Part shown: positions 46,048-58,000 of the stretch, piece after piece | Layout of the letters: each line of letters starts with the position of its first letter | How positions within the stretch are numbered: the first letter of the stretch is position 1 | Program-made: the position numbers and the translations under genes | Assembly: GCA_963995505.1 (NCBI GenBank) | Contig: OZ023182.1 | Location: forward strand, 18,679,619-18,743,618 | Length of the DNA: 64,000 nt | Reading direction: 5' to 3' | From: Hypericum androsaemum | Taxonomy: Eukaryota; Streptophyta; Magnoliopsida; Malpighiales; Hypericaceae | The notes under the pieces: model-generated | Told to the model about the DNA's origin: nothing | Seen by the model: only the letters and a program-made list of their open reading frames with translations | Databases searched by the model: none

Positions 46048-49000
46048 CTATCTTAGCAATGGAGATGTCCCAATATGGAAGTTTGAGCTTATATAATTTC
46101 TGGAATCCGTCGGTTCAATACTCATCCCTTGTCGGGTTCTAGCCATTTCTGCTGCTAAGCACTCGTTCAACTCTATTACCACTTGTGTCATCATTGGTTG
46201 TTTCCTGGAGCCGTGAGACACACAAGCCATTGCTAGTTCCACAATCCTCCAAGCCGAGCCGACATCGAAGTCCCCACTTAACCTTGGATCGACAATGCCT
46301 TTGATGTCACCATTCTCAAGCATGGATTGAACCCAGATACTTATGTGTGTCATGTCTGAATTTTTTGCTATCACAGGCCTGTCTGTGATCATCTCGAGAA
46401 GAACAACTCCGAAACTATACACATCGCTCTTCTCTGTTAACCTTTTTGTCATATAGTACCTATAAAATAAACCAAGATTTTAATCACAACAACAAAATAA
46501 AAGATGTCCCGTTTCCTGTAATTACCATTTACTGGTAATACATTGGAGAATGTATGCGGATGATATAACTAGTTGAGAATTAAGAGTCAAGTTAGAGAAC
46601 TAATACATACTCCGGATCAAGGTATCCAAGGGTTCCTGCAACACCACTAGTTGTGACATGAGTGCCACCTTCAGCAGGGAAAGCTCTTGATAGGCCGAAA
46701 TCGGCTAGTTTGGCTTGGAATTGGTCATTTAGAAGTATATTTGTGGTCTTTATGTCCCTGTGAACAATTTGTGGCTTGCATCCTTTGTGGAGATACTCCA
46801 ATCCTGCATTTCCCATGAAGAATTGGATAATTGATGACAACTTTTCTTTTCGGCCGAATGCAAGGAACCGGCTCCAAAGTTGTTTCTTCTTTTGAAACGG
46901 ATATAGAAATACTTCTTTACTTACCTTGCGCTGCGTCATGGGCTATTTGAAGTCTCCTCTTCCAATTTTGATCTTCGGGGTTATTCTCTGCGATATGATT
47001 CACAAGCATATTGGTTAAGCAATTGTGTGTCATGATTTCAGTTCCAAAAGAGAAAAAAACCCAAATCAGCCTGCTGGTCTATAATTTTGAGAAAGGAAGT
47101 ACAAACTTGAAAGGTGATATTTCAAGTCCCCATTAGCCATGTACTCGTAGAGAGACCCAAGTTTGAATCCTCGTTGCAATACCCTACGAGACTTGTCAAG
47201 TTCTTGTGGTGAACTCGCAAAAGAAGCTTGACCTTCATATACATAGTAGTAAAAAAAAAATCAGCATCTCATATCTCATAATAGAACAAGTTACGTTCTT
47301 GCTTATAGTTGAGAAGGGTACTTATGTATAACACACCTCGGCTTGGAACTCCTTGTACCCTTGGGCTGAAGATGGGGAAAACATCTTTACGGCAACCGGA
47401 GTATCATCCATGCGGCCATAGTACACCGTTCCAAATCCTCCTTTGCCAAGAACTCTATCAAAATTGTTGGTGATCTTCAATATGTCATTGTAAGTTACTT
47501 GTCGATTCTTGGATTCCAAGTCAGTTGTATTTGAAGCTGTCAATGATTGTTTGAAGTTTCCGAGAGCTTTCTTTAATTAATCGGATAGACAAGAAGAACG
47601 TACATATGATGGGTTTATTTTGTGAACTGTGATGACTACTACCTTGATTTTTTTGTGGATGACTACTACCTTGTTGATGCTTCTTTCTTTTGTGGTTCCA
47701 CAGGAGCAGAAGAGCCAATGCAGCTGCTAGGACTAGTAGTACAACCACCATCACCACCACAAGAAGGACTACATTGATTTTGCCTTTCTTTCTGCAAGAA
47801 CTTGACAGGCAAAGATCTGGATTTCCCGAAACACTTGACGCAACGATGACAAGGGAACAGTTATTAGCGCACATGCAAGCAAGAGATGCATAGATTTAGT
47901 TTGAGATGATGAATAAAATGCATCTCTAACTGAGCAAGAAAAAAGGTGTTTTGCCAAAAAGCTCTCCAACTAGCTTGAAGAATCCGTAAGCAATGGAACT
48001 GAAGATGGGAGACGTACTTTAGAGACAAGGAGCCATCTCGTGATTTGTCCAGGAGGACAGTAGGAACAGAGCCATTGAGATTATTTTCAGACAAGTTTCT
48101 GCAGATACATTTCAAGCATGTTAATGGTATGTTTAACCACATCATATGCATTTGCTTCAAATTTAGGAAATTAATATAGTGGAAGTTAATATAGGAAATT
48201 AATATAGTGGAAGTACTTGGTCATTGCACTTGCAACTCTTTCGGTGATGTCAATTGGGACAGAAAATTAGGAATTGGCCCGATCATTACAATATTGTCAC
48301 CCAACAAAAAAAAAACTCACTGTGAGATGAAGTGATGATCTTGTACACTTACAAAGTTTGCAAGTTCTTTAGACTTGCCATGCCTGGATCTATCTGTCCG
48401 CTCAGTTGGCTCGAAGATAAATTACTGTTTGATTAAACAATATTACTTTGAATCAAATTTAGTAAGCATATAATTAATGATTGATTAGTAACTAAATAAT
48501 TAGAACTATGGGCTTACAGGGATATTATAACCGGGGGAGTGCCATTCTGGTAGCGGCAAGTGACACCCTCCCAAGCGAATGCTTGAGGAGCACATGGATC
48601 CCCTTGCCAATTCCTTGAGATGCCATATGCCGTCTTTATACTTACCATCGCATAGACTGTCACGCATAAATCATTTAGAATCCTACCGAAAACCTCAACT
48701 TGTAATTAACAATGGACAATAATGGCACGGATTAACTCGTTTTGATACCATGTTAGTATCTAAAATATAAGCACGTACGTACCGTCTGCTTACTCCGTCA
48801 GTAGGGTGTCATTGACAGGATGATAGAACTCGAAGGCATTGCAGAAAGGTGGCTGCGTGGCTTCTTCGAGTGACATAGAGATCTTAAACTCGCATGTTCC
48901 CGAAGCATTAGCTCCGCGAGTGAAGTTGAACGTGTTGGCGGCTAGATAAAGAGGCGTTTCCCAATTCCACACAGTGTCAGAACCCTCCATTTCTATCCTC

Positions 49001-49270
49001 AAGTTGCGGTTCTCGAAGGTGACAAGCTCCCTGAGCTCCGCGAAGTGCGTGTACACGTACAACTCCCGGATACAGTCGGGGTGGTCGGAAAAGTTGACGG
49101 TCAGGGGCTCCTTGGGATTGGCTGGGGTCACCGCCGTCTTCATCACTGCCTGGGGTAGCGCGTAGTCGACAGCCTCCTTGTCATATGTGATTGTCCCATT
49201 TGTCGTTGTCGTATTCCATGTGGGGTCGCTGTATGCGTACCACAGCCTGTCCACACGGTCGTCGGGGTAT
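46048..49270 (-). pseudogene. Malectin-like/LRR receptor kinase (LRR subfamily I), broken
   Basis: Ten exons on the minus strand with good GT/AG borders: 48784-49270 malectin-like C-terminal part; 48518-48656 ([19 protein letters not shown]); 48354-48424 and 48018-48098 leucine-rich repeats; 47604-47833 signal-like and membrane segment (VVLLVVVMVVVLLVLAAALA); 47337-47536 (GKGGFGTVYYG, VAVK); 47107-47232; 46925-46987; 46611-46803 ([20 protein letters not shown]); 46048-46459 to the stop. The family perceives cell-wall or pathogen cues at the plasma membrane. Lesions: TAA at 48790-48792, where the paralog at 11.7 kb has CAA, and a one-base frame change near 47150 (NLG to SLYEYM). The N-terminal malectin exons are not found upstream. 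Confidence 0.88.
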
Positions 49271-49604
49271 CTGTCGGAACCAAAACAACGATATAGTTAT
49301 TTATCATCATCAGATGATATTCGCGAAAAGCGAAATTAACAGTTTATCAAATAAAGTTTATTATTGTAAAACAATTATTGTCCCTCTTCACGTTAATTTC
49401 TTTACTCAAATTTCTTCGGAAAGGAAAATAAGTGCCAATTATCAAAAAAAAAAAAGAGAGAGAGGAAAATAAGTGCTCAACGAACAAATATCGCTGCCTA
49501 AAAGTTTTTGCTACCGCATTTATTTATGTTTCTCCAAAAAAATTATTTTCTAATTAACGATTCTCTAAGAATTACATAGGCATTTCTATATGTGCAAAAC
49601 TCCG

Positions 49605-49946
49605 TGTTGAGAACCCCACATAGCTAATTACGAGTGTAATGTACAAATTTATAAGTGTGAAAAATTCACTAATATATTGTCTTAAGATTTTGGTTGGATT
49701 TGGAGATTTTAACATGGTATCAAAGCGGGTTGATCCCATGCCCGTTGTTGTGCTCGCACGATCCCCATTTCTCACACGTTGGCGAAGTCAAAGCTCGTAC
49801 AATCTTCGACCTGATGGGTCTCGTTTGAGGGGGCTTGTTGAGAATCCCACATCGCTAGTTGCGAGTGTAGTGAACAAATTTATAAGTGTGAAAAATCTAC
49901 CAATATATTACCTTAAAGTTTTGAGTTGGATATAGAGATTCTAACA
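49605..49946 (+). mobile_element. TRIM retrotransposon, 342 bp
   Basis: Two 110-bp terminal repeats (49605-49714 and 49836-49946, TGTTGAGAA to TAACA) flank a 121-bp interior that starts with a tRNA-Met primer site (TGGTATCAAAGC, one mismatch) and ends with a TTTGAGGGGGC purine tract. Perfect 5-bp duplications CTCCG lie at 49600-49604 and 49947-49951. No coding capacity: a terminal-repeat retrotransposon in miniature, dependent on other elements' proteins. Confidence 0.95.
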
Positions 49947-50321
49947 CTCCGAATTATATATTTTTTTTGGAAAAAAATTTACTTTCGTATCATGTAGTAT
50001 CACGATTTGTCACATGAATACTATGTGGTTTAAAACGCATCAAATGAATCAAATATTTTCCATCCTACCACCCAGATTTTGTTGATGATGTGCACTGCCA
50101 TCATAGTTTTTTTAGACCAAATTGTATTTTCAAAAAGTTTCAAAATCCCAATTATTTTTTTAAAAAAATATCATTCTCTCTCCTCTCTATCTCTTACAAC
50201 TGTACAATTGTATTGATGTGAAAAATAGTCCTTCTTCCTACAGCCATCCCTTTTTTCTACCAACCAATCCCAACCGGACTGGATCTCAAATTAGCCCCAC
50301 TGGTCCACCCCAACTCCCGAT

Positions 50322-50614
50322 TAGGGCTGAGCGTCCAAACCGAACCAGACCAAACTGAAAAAAAATTGGATCGGAACTAATTTTCTCTAAAAATCCAAAC
50401 CGGACCGGACCCACTCTGGTCTGGTCTGGTCTGAGTCTGACCTTACCAGACTAGATCACCAAAAATTGAACAAAAAATAAAGTTTTGACTGGACCGGATT
50501 GGAAACTAGATTTCAAGAATTTGTTGGATCGAACCGGACCATTTTTTATTTGGTCTAATTTTTTGGTCCGGTTTGGTTTGGTTTTACAGTTTTCAGTTTG
50601 TTTGCTCACCTCTA
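50322..50614. mobile_element. Small hAT element, 293 bp
   Basis: Ends TAGGGCTGAGCG and (reversed) TAGAGGTGAGCA. Eight-base duplications CTCCCGAT (50314-50321) and CTCCTGAT (50615-50622). The empty site (ATCAGGAG on plus) is at 10095-10102 in the inverted partner arm. The interior is made of ACCGGACC/GGTCTGGT repeats that can pair. Non-autonomous. Confidence 0.93.
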
Positions 50615-50830
50615 CTCCTGATACTAGAGACCACAGACTCCATAGACAATGACCCATGGCTAGGCCGAGACAACTGGGCCAGATCCGAACCCCAACCATG
50701 CCCGAAGAGGTCTCCGATCTAAGTGGCAACTAGGTTAGAGTCAAATTTTAGTGGGCCTAGCTGAAGGCGGGGCAAGCAAAGATTTTTGTTGTTCTTGGGA
50801 AGCAAAAGGTGAATTCTTTGTTGTTGTGAT

Positions 50831-51762
50831 CGTTGGGTTTTTAATGCATAATTAATGCATTTGGCCGAAGCTGAAAAGCCCAAGCTAGAAAGCCCAAGCT
50901 GAGGATGGGATTACCACATCGAAAATCGCAAGGGAATTTTCTCTGTTTATAAGGAGAAGCTCCAAGCTGGTGTAACATTAAATGTTCCACCTGAAGAGCT
51001 AACCGAGGCTACCTGCGAGGATGGTGCTTTCGAGCACGAGCATGTGCGTGTGCGTATGCGTGTGCGCATGGCGCATTGAACGCAGGTCACAATGGGCACT
51101 TTGTGGCGCACTTGGCACTTCGCACATGTCGCAAGGAGCTAGAGGAGCCTTAAGTATTTTTCCCGAGTCCAGAGAGAGCTGTGTAGCTACCGAAGTGACG
51201 AGGGGCTGTGAGCACCTTCCAGGATGGCTACCGAAGAGGCACGAAGGGCTGGAACATCCCGAAAATTTCCAGACGGCCGAAGGGTTGCGAGATCCCTCAT
51301 GAAGGAGTGCGAGCGTAGGCCTGTCCCTCCGAGCGGTCACAACCTAGTCTGGGTACAGCTGGAAGGATCTAGAATGCCACCGAAGGGCCACGAGCGCAGC
51401 CTGCCTGCCTGCCTGCTGGCCGAACAGATTCGGAGTGCCTGCCTCCCTCCCATCCAGCGCCTATAAATAGGCTCATCCCTCATCATTTGCTCTCACCCTA
51501 CTACAACTTGCATAAGCATTCGTTAGCAATTGTAGGTTCTCTCTCCCTCTCTCAGAAAGTTCAGAGTATCCAAGGTTTGTCCGAAGCTTCAAGATTTGTT
51601 GTGCTACGATCTTGGAAGCAGCAAAGCCGTTGTATCCTGGGGATGATTGCCGCAGCCCGTAAGTACTAAATACGGGGCAATCTCGTCTTATGGAGAAAGA
51701 GTCCAACTATTGCCTCGACTATTAAAGATCCTAATCAAGTACACCACCTCCAACAAACAACA
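50831..51762 (+). repeat. 5' LTR of copia B
   Basis: 932 bases ending CAACAAACAACA before ATCGTAAGACGAG, as in A and C. A TATA motif lies at 51461-51470. An alternating GTGTGCG tract near 51045-51070 corresponds to GC-rich alternating tracts in C near 60715-60760. Confidence 0.85.
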
Positions 51763-51792
51763 ATCGTAAGACGAGAATTGTATACTTGAAGA

Positions 51793-52259
51793 TGGCATCA
51801 ACAAGCTCAGCATTAGTGCCAGCGGTCCCGAGAACTGTCCATGCAGAAAGGCCGGCCAAGTTCAACGATACCGAGTTCAAGAGGTGGCAACAAAAGATGT
51901 TGTTCTACCCGACGACGCTCAACCTGGTCTGATTCTTGAAGGAAGAGGCTCCGAAGGTGGCAGAAAATGAGGCTGATCAACAGAAGATCAATGCTCTCGA
52001 TGCATGGAGTCAGAGCGACTTCCTATGTCGTAACTATGTTCTGAATGGACTAGACGACACCTTTTACAATGTCTATGCAGGTTTTAAGACCGCAAAAGAA
52101 TTATGGGACTCCTTGGAGAAGAAGTACAAAATAGAGGATGCCGGTTTGAAGAAATTCATCGTCGGACGATTCCTCGACTTCTAGATGGTCGACTCCAAGA
52201 AGGTGATAGACCAAGTGCAAGAGTTGTAACTAATCCTACATGAGATCCATGCTGAAGGA
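51793..52259 (+). pseudogene. Copia B N-terminal gag
   Basis: Starts at ATG 51793 (MASTSSALVPAVP, as in C) and contains [14 protein letters not shown]. Interrupted by TGA near 51930 (Arg in A), TAG near 52183 (Lys in A and C) and TAA near 52228 (Gln in A). The matching sequence of C has only the last of these breaks nearby (62004), so the two copies decayed separately. Confidence 0.85.
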
Positions 52260-54475
52260 ATGCAACTAAGCGAGTCTTTCCAAGTGGCGGCTATGATCGA
52301 GAAGCTACCACCCCTGTGGAAGGATTTCAAGAACTACCTCAAACATAAGAGAAAGGACATGGGGGTGGAAGACCTGATTGTGAGACTAAGGATTGAGGAA
52401 GACAACCAAAAGTCTGAAGTCAAGACCGGCAGGACCAACTCTGAGGCTAAAGTACACCTCGCCGAATGTGGTACTGGCAAGAAGAGGAAGAAGTCCGAAA
52501 ACAAGCAGGAGAAGCTAGAGCCAAAGCAAAAGAAAGCTAAGAAGATCAAAGACAATTGCTACAACTGCGACAAGCCCGGTCATATGGCAAAAGATTGTCG
52601 CCTGGCAAAGAGGGACGATCGTGAGAAGGCAAATCTGGCTGAAGACCTGTCTGAGTTAGACTTATCCGCCGTGGTGTTTGAAGCCAATCTGGTAGATAAC
52701 CCAAGAGAGTGGTTCATTGACACAGGGGCAACCCGACACATCTACTCAGACAAGGAGATGTTCTCGACCTACACAGCGATCAACGAGCGGAAGCTGTTTA
52801 TGGATAACTCTGCAACTTCTCCCGTAGTTGGACTAGGCAAGGTGGTGCTGAAGCTGACCTCCAGAAAAGAGCTGACCCTTAAGGATGTGCTGCATGTCCT
52901 AGATATTCGTAAGAATTTAGTATCCAGCTCACTATTAAGTAAAGCTGGAATGAAACTAGTATTCGAGGCCGATAGGTTTGTATTGACCAATGCTGGTGCT
53001 TTTGTAGGAAAGGGTTACCTCGAGAGGGGGATCTTTAAGATGAATGTAATAACTGTGAAACGCGCCTTTGAAGGGCCTAATAAAGTTATCAATTCTTCAT
53101 ACTTGGCTGAGTGTTCTAACTTATGGCATGATAGATTAGGACACGTAAATTTGAGCTCACTAAGAAAGTTAGTAAGTTTAAATTTATTGGCTAAAATAGA
53201 GTTTGACCCAAACAATAAATATGAAGTATGTGTAGAGGCAAAAATAACCAAAGCACCTTTTCATTCAGTGGAAAGACGTACTACACCTTTAGAGTTAATT
53301 CATACCGACATATGCGATATGAAACAAGTGCAAACTAGAGGTGGAAAAAAGTATTTCATCACGTTTATTGACGATTGTACGAGGTACTGTTATGTACACC
53401 TCCTGAAAGGAAAAGACGAAGCTCTAGAAGCTTTCAAGAGTTATAAGAATGAGGTTGAAAATCAACTTAGCACAAAAATCAAAATGATTCGAAGTGATAG
53501 AGGGGGAGAATATGTAGCTTCGTTTGAGGAATTCTGCCAACAACATCGCATTATTCATCAGACAACTACTCCATATTCACCTCAATCAAATGACGTAGCT
53601 GAACGCAAGAATCGAAATCTTAAGGAAATGATGAATGCTATGTTGATTAGCTCGGGCTTACCACAGAACTTGTGGGGGGAAGCTGTGCTATCAGCTAATC
53701 ACATTCTAAACAAATTGCCACACAAGAAAAGGGACAAAACCCTATATGAATTATGGAAAGGGAGAAAGCCTTCCTACGGTTACTTTAAAGTGTGGGGGTG
53801 CCTAGCCAAGGTAGAAATACCTCCACCTAAAAGGGTGAGAATAGGACCCAAGACCGTTGACTACATCTTTATCGGATATGCCCACAATAGTAGCGCATAC
53901 CGATTTCTAGTGCACAAGTCTGAAAACTCTGAAATCAATGAGGGAATGGTCATGGAATCAAGGAATGCAACATTCTTTGAGAATATCTTTCCTAAAAAGG
54001 AAACAAAAGAAGTAAGCTCAAACAAAAGAAGTTATGAAGCTACACAAGACTCTGATCAAGGTGCTGAAGAACCTAGACAGAGTAAGAGGACCAAAGTAGC
54101 CAAGTCGTTTGGTCCAGATTTTCTAAATTACATGTTAGAAAATGAACCTGGAACAATCCAAGAGACATTATCTAGTCCGGATGCTCCTCTCTGGAAAGAA
54201 GCTATCAACAATGAGATAGAGTCTATCATGCAAAACCACACGTGGGAAATCGTGGATCTCCCACCAGGTTATAAACCTTTAGGTTGCAAGTGGATCCTTA
54301 AAAAAAATACAAAGCTGATGGATCAATCGACAAGTACAAAGCTCGTTTTGTAGCTAAAGGGTTCAAACAGAAGAAAGGATATGATTTCTTTGACACCTAT
54401 TCGCCGGTCACAAGAATCATATCCATTAGAGTGATCATAGCTGTCGCAGCACTCTATAACCTCAAGATACATCAT
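52260..54475 (+). pseudogene. Copia B gag C-terminus, protease, integrase and RT start
   Basis: About 697 codons open: zinc knuckle [14 protein letters not shown], protease [11 protein letters not shown], integrase LWHDRLGHVN and CVEAKITKAPF, the first Asp (IHTDICDMK), the second (IRSDRGGEY) and the Glu in NDVAERKNR. The integrase triad is therefore complete, unlike in D. RT begins with CKWILKK and shifts frame at a run of A near 54300. The fragment continues to KGFKQKKGYDFFDTYSPV and ends. This is the best preserved coding segment of the family in the window. Confidence 0.9.
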
Positions 54476-55019
54476 GTAAAAATGATTTTACATTTTTTTT
54501 AAAAGACATGAAAAAAAACTCATTTCACTCACGCAATTTTTTGTCATACGATTTTTCTTCTAAATTTTTAAAAAACTATTCAATTAGTGGTGTATTATCA
54601 AAGGGCATTAGACCTAACTATATAGGGTGTAAGATGATTTGACGGAGGTCCAAAGTTCAAACCGTTGCAAGGTGTAATTTTTGGTATAAAGATTTGCCTT
54701 AAAAAAAAAGTGTGGTGTTAATTAGAATATTTTTTCACTCGATCAAATATTAAATAGTGGTGTGTAAGTCATCATAACCACAACGTACTAAATTATACTT
54801 TTACCAATAATTTACATGTGCTATCTATTGGTACCCAATTTCATACAAACAATAAAAAAACCATGTTGGCGAGAGTAATACGAAAATTGATGACTCCAAA
54901 CTCCTCATATACACCCCTTTCTTTTCGATTTTTTTACTTATTGTATTTTTCTATTAAATAAATATAAGAAAACAATCGTACCTGACAACTGCTGCATTAG
55001 TAGAGCTGCCAAGATCCTC
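54476..55019. other. Non-coding; includes inverted match to 8197-8330
   Basis: 54883-55018 is nearly the reverse complement of 8197-8330. 54607-54690 (GGTGTAAGATGATTTGACGG, GTTCAAACC) matches 31620-31690 and has a faint resemblance to a Pol III B-box; too weak to call a SINE. Confidence 0.5.
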
Positions 55020-58000
55020 TCACGACCCAAATCTGTGGTCGGTGACCGGCGCTCGACTTCAACTCCTTATAATCATAAAGAAATCTAGCCAGCCTCAAAT
55101 ATATTCAGAATTTATAATAATTATTCTTTAAACATAAAACTTAAAACCTAATGATCTTTAGTTTCATATTCCAAGTTTACGGAGCTTCTAGATCAAAACT
55201 CCCAAGATCAAAACAAATCCTGTAACTACGGAGCTTCTAGATCAATGAGAAAAATACAAACTGGAGACCTTGATGCAAGTCCTGGAGAACAAAGTGGACT
55301 TGGTACACTCATAGTGGATCTCCGAACCAATACAATTCGTGTACGAGTTCCTGCAAAACTGGTGAGAGGGGGGTGAGTATTTTGGAACACCCCGTAAACA
55401 AATAACATATGCATCGTAATTTATTTAGCCACTCAATGCACAAACATACCTAATACATGCATATGACTAACATGGCAATTGAATCATGTGGACTTGTACA
55501 GTATCATAAAATCATACTTACGAGATTACCATAATACTAAAATATAATCACAAAGGCACAGAAAATATGTATAAGCTACGCAATATCCCATACCATCACA
55601 CAACTTGACACATAAACACATAATTTCAAAATTAAATCACAGCACATGACGAATATTTGGCAGAATCTAAATCGTGTCACTCCCTCTCCAATACGAGGAT
55701 ACCATATCTCAAAGGCACCATCATCAACCAACCTCCTCGGCCAAATAGTTCTGCCCGCCGGTAGGCAACCATATCATATCAGACCAACCTCATCGGCCAA
55801 ATAGTTCTGCCCGCCGTAGGAAACCATATCATATCAGACCAACCTCATCGGCCAAATAGTTCTGCCCGCCGTAGGCAACCATATCATATCAGACCAACCT
55901 CATCGGCCAAATAGTTCTGCCCGCCGTAGGCAACCATATCATATCAGACCAACCTCATCGGCCAAATAGTTCTGCCCGCCGTAGGCAACCATATCATATC
56001 AGACCAACCTCATCGGCCAAATAGTTCTGCCCGCCGTAGGCAACCATATCATATCAGACCAACCTCATCGGCCAAAATAGTTATCCCCGCCGTAGGCAAC
56101 CATATCATATAGCGGAGCTATCTATATCATATAGTTATTCGTATCACACAAATTCATAGGCTCCAAACGAATCAAATATGTGCAATGAACAAACCAACAT
56201 TTCCAGTGCCCACTCGAGGCCAAATTAATCAAACACTTATAAATTATTATGTCACATCATAATGCTCATATGAAAAATGCACAATATGCACTAACAATAC
56301 CATATTCAAATCATAACAAATAAATAGAGTGTGCCAAATAAAGTATGAGTCACATATTATTTGTTTACCAATTTTGGCTCGATGACCGTCTGGATTTGGA
56401 TCCTCTTTCCGACATATAAATTCCTTGATTTGGAATTTAACTTGTTCGAGTTCGATAACCATGTAATCATTTCCAAATATTTCTCAAAATATTTTCCCAG
56501 ACCTGTGATATTAAAATCGTTTTACAAATTCAAACTTACTATTTCAAATCAGCTCAACCATCTTAATTCCCTTTTAGGTAACAATTTTATTCTACCATTA
56601 TCACAAGTGGTATATAATTTCCGTAGTCCTATCCTGGGCATATTTTTCATTAATCACATCCAATTTCTAATATGATTATAATTTTATAATCCTATTAATT
56701 CTTCCCTTTACTAACTGTAATCGTTCATCACCACAGTTATTGACTATCTTGAAGTATCTCTTTCATCTTTCTCATACATATTTTCCCATACCGTAAAAAC
56801 ACCAATATTAACTCCAATAATTAACTCCTTACTGACTTCTTCCTTTCTATTTTGTGTTCTAGATTATGAACACCAAAAGCTTAGTACTTCCAGTTTCATT
56901 AACCAATTATACATACCCAAGATTCCTATTAAATTTGCAATTTAACTCCGAACGAAAAGTCATCTCCTCCAATTAAATTTCTTGCTCAGAATTAAACTTA
57001 ACTCTACAGAATTGAGCTTACCTCAGCTTCGGTTTTATTCAACCCTTATCTTCTTTCTTTGTTCCTCCTTTTACTTTCTCTGGTTCGGTTTCCATCTTTG
57101 GTGTAGCTTTGGTTGTAAGTAAAAGAAGTCTAGTTTTGGTCGAAAACTTTATTTTTATAGTAACTTATAATTCTTTTTCCAACTCTAATATTTCTACTAC
57201 CTTATCTACGTTTTGCTGTCACTTAATTTTTACGTACACGTTGCACTCACCTTTTTATTTTCCTAGCTTAAGTTTCTTTATTTTTCTTTCAGAATTATCC
57301 TTTGGTTACAATTTTATTGGTTTGGTTGAACTTACGTGAAGTACAAGCTAATCTCAACCTCTCTTATTTTCTTTCAAGGGTATTGTGTTTTAGTGGCATT
57401 CCAATGGGTTGCCACGTTTCTGATTTGTTCTCTTTTTATTTATTTATTTTTTTAGCTTATCCTCTTTTATTTCATTATTTCTTATCTACTAAAAATGGTT
57501 GGAAACTTGCACAAATTCAGATTTTACCTTTGTACTATTATAATGCTTACTCGTGAAAAAATTTAACAATCGATCAGAATTTCATGTACATCGGGTTAAC
57601 GAATTCACCATAGTAATTAATTGGTCCAATTATATCTAATCTTATTTCTAGAATATCTCGATGACTAATTTTCATTAATATTTTTAAGGTAGTGATATAT
57701 TCTTATCTTACTAAATATGCAAGCATACTTGATTAAATCTAATTAACTTCCAATAATATAGTTGGGTATTAAATTCTCTCCTCCTTATAAAAATTCGGTC
57801 CCCGAATTTACTTACACAAATTTTCTTATTTATCATTCAAATAAATGGATACGTCAGTTATATCTCATCTTATATCTGAAGGTCACGTGTTCGATCCACA
57901 TTATCGTCATATTTTCTCATATTAACTATAATTTTCACCAAAAGAAAATGACACTAGCATCTTAACCATATAGGTCCATTTTCGAACCACTTGTCGTACT

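Larger units (their letters stand above)
48784..50830. repeat. Right arm of the inverted duplication (partner 9901-11707)
   Basis: Contains the malectin exon, its upstream intron with the TRIM (49605-49946) and hAT (50322-50614), and ends at the copia B LTR. 49271-49599 is AT-rich intron. The match to the left arm is in reverse order throughout. Confidence 0.88.
50831..54475 (+). mobile_element. Copia element B, 3' truncated
   Basis: Same family as A and C. The 5' LTR is followed by gag, protease, integrase and the beginning of RT, then the sequence ends at about 54475 just after ALYNLKI. RNase H and the 3' LTR are absent. The first bases are CGTTGGG rather than TGTTGGG, and they abut the end of the inverted-duplication arm. 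No target duplication can be assigned because the far end is gone. Confidence 0.9.

Noticed and set aside
54607..54690. tRNA-derived SINE
   Set aside because: A weak B-box-like GTTCAAACC and a second copy at 31.6 kb, but no A box, tail or target duplication.
55709..56112. CRISPR-like array
   Set aside because: Units are contiguous identical repeats without unique spacers, in a plant genome; it is a satellite.
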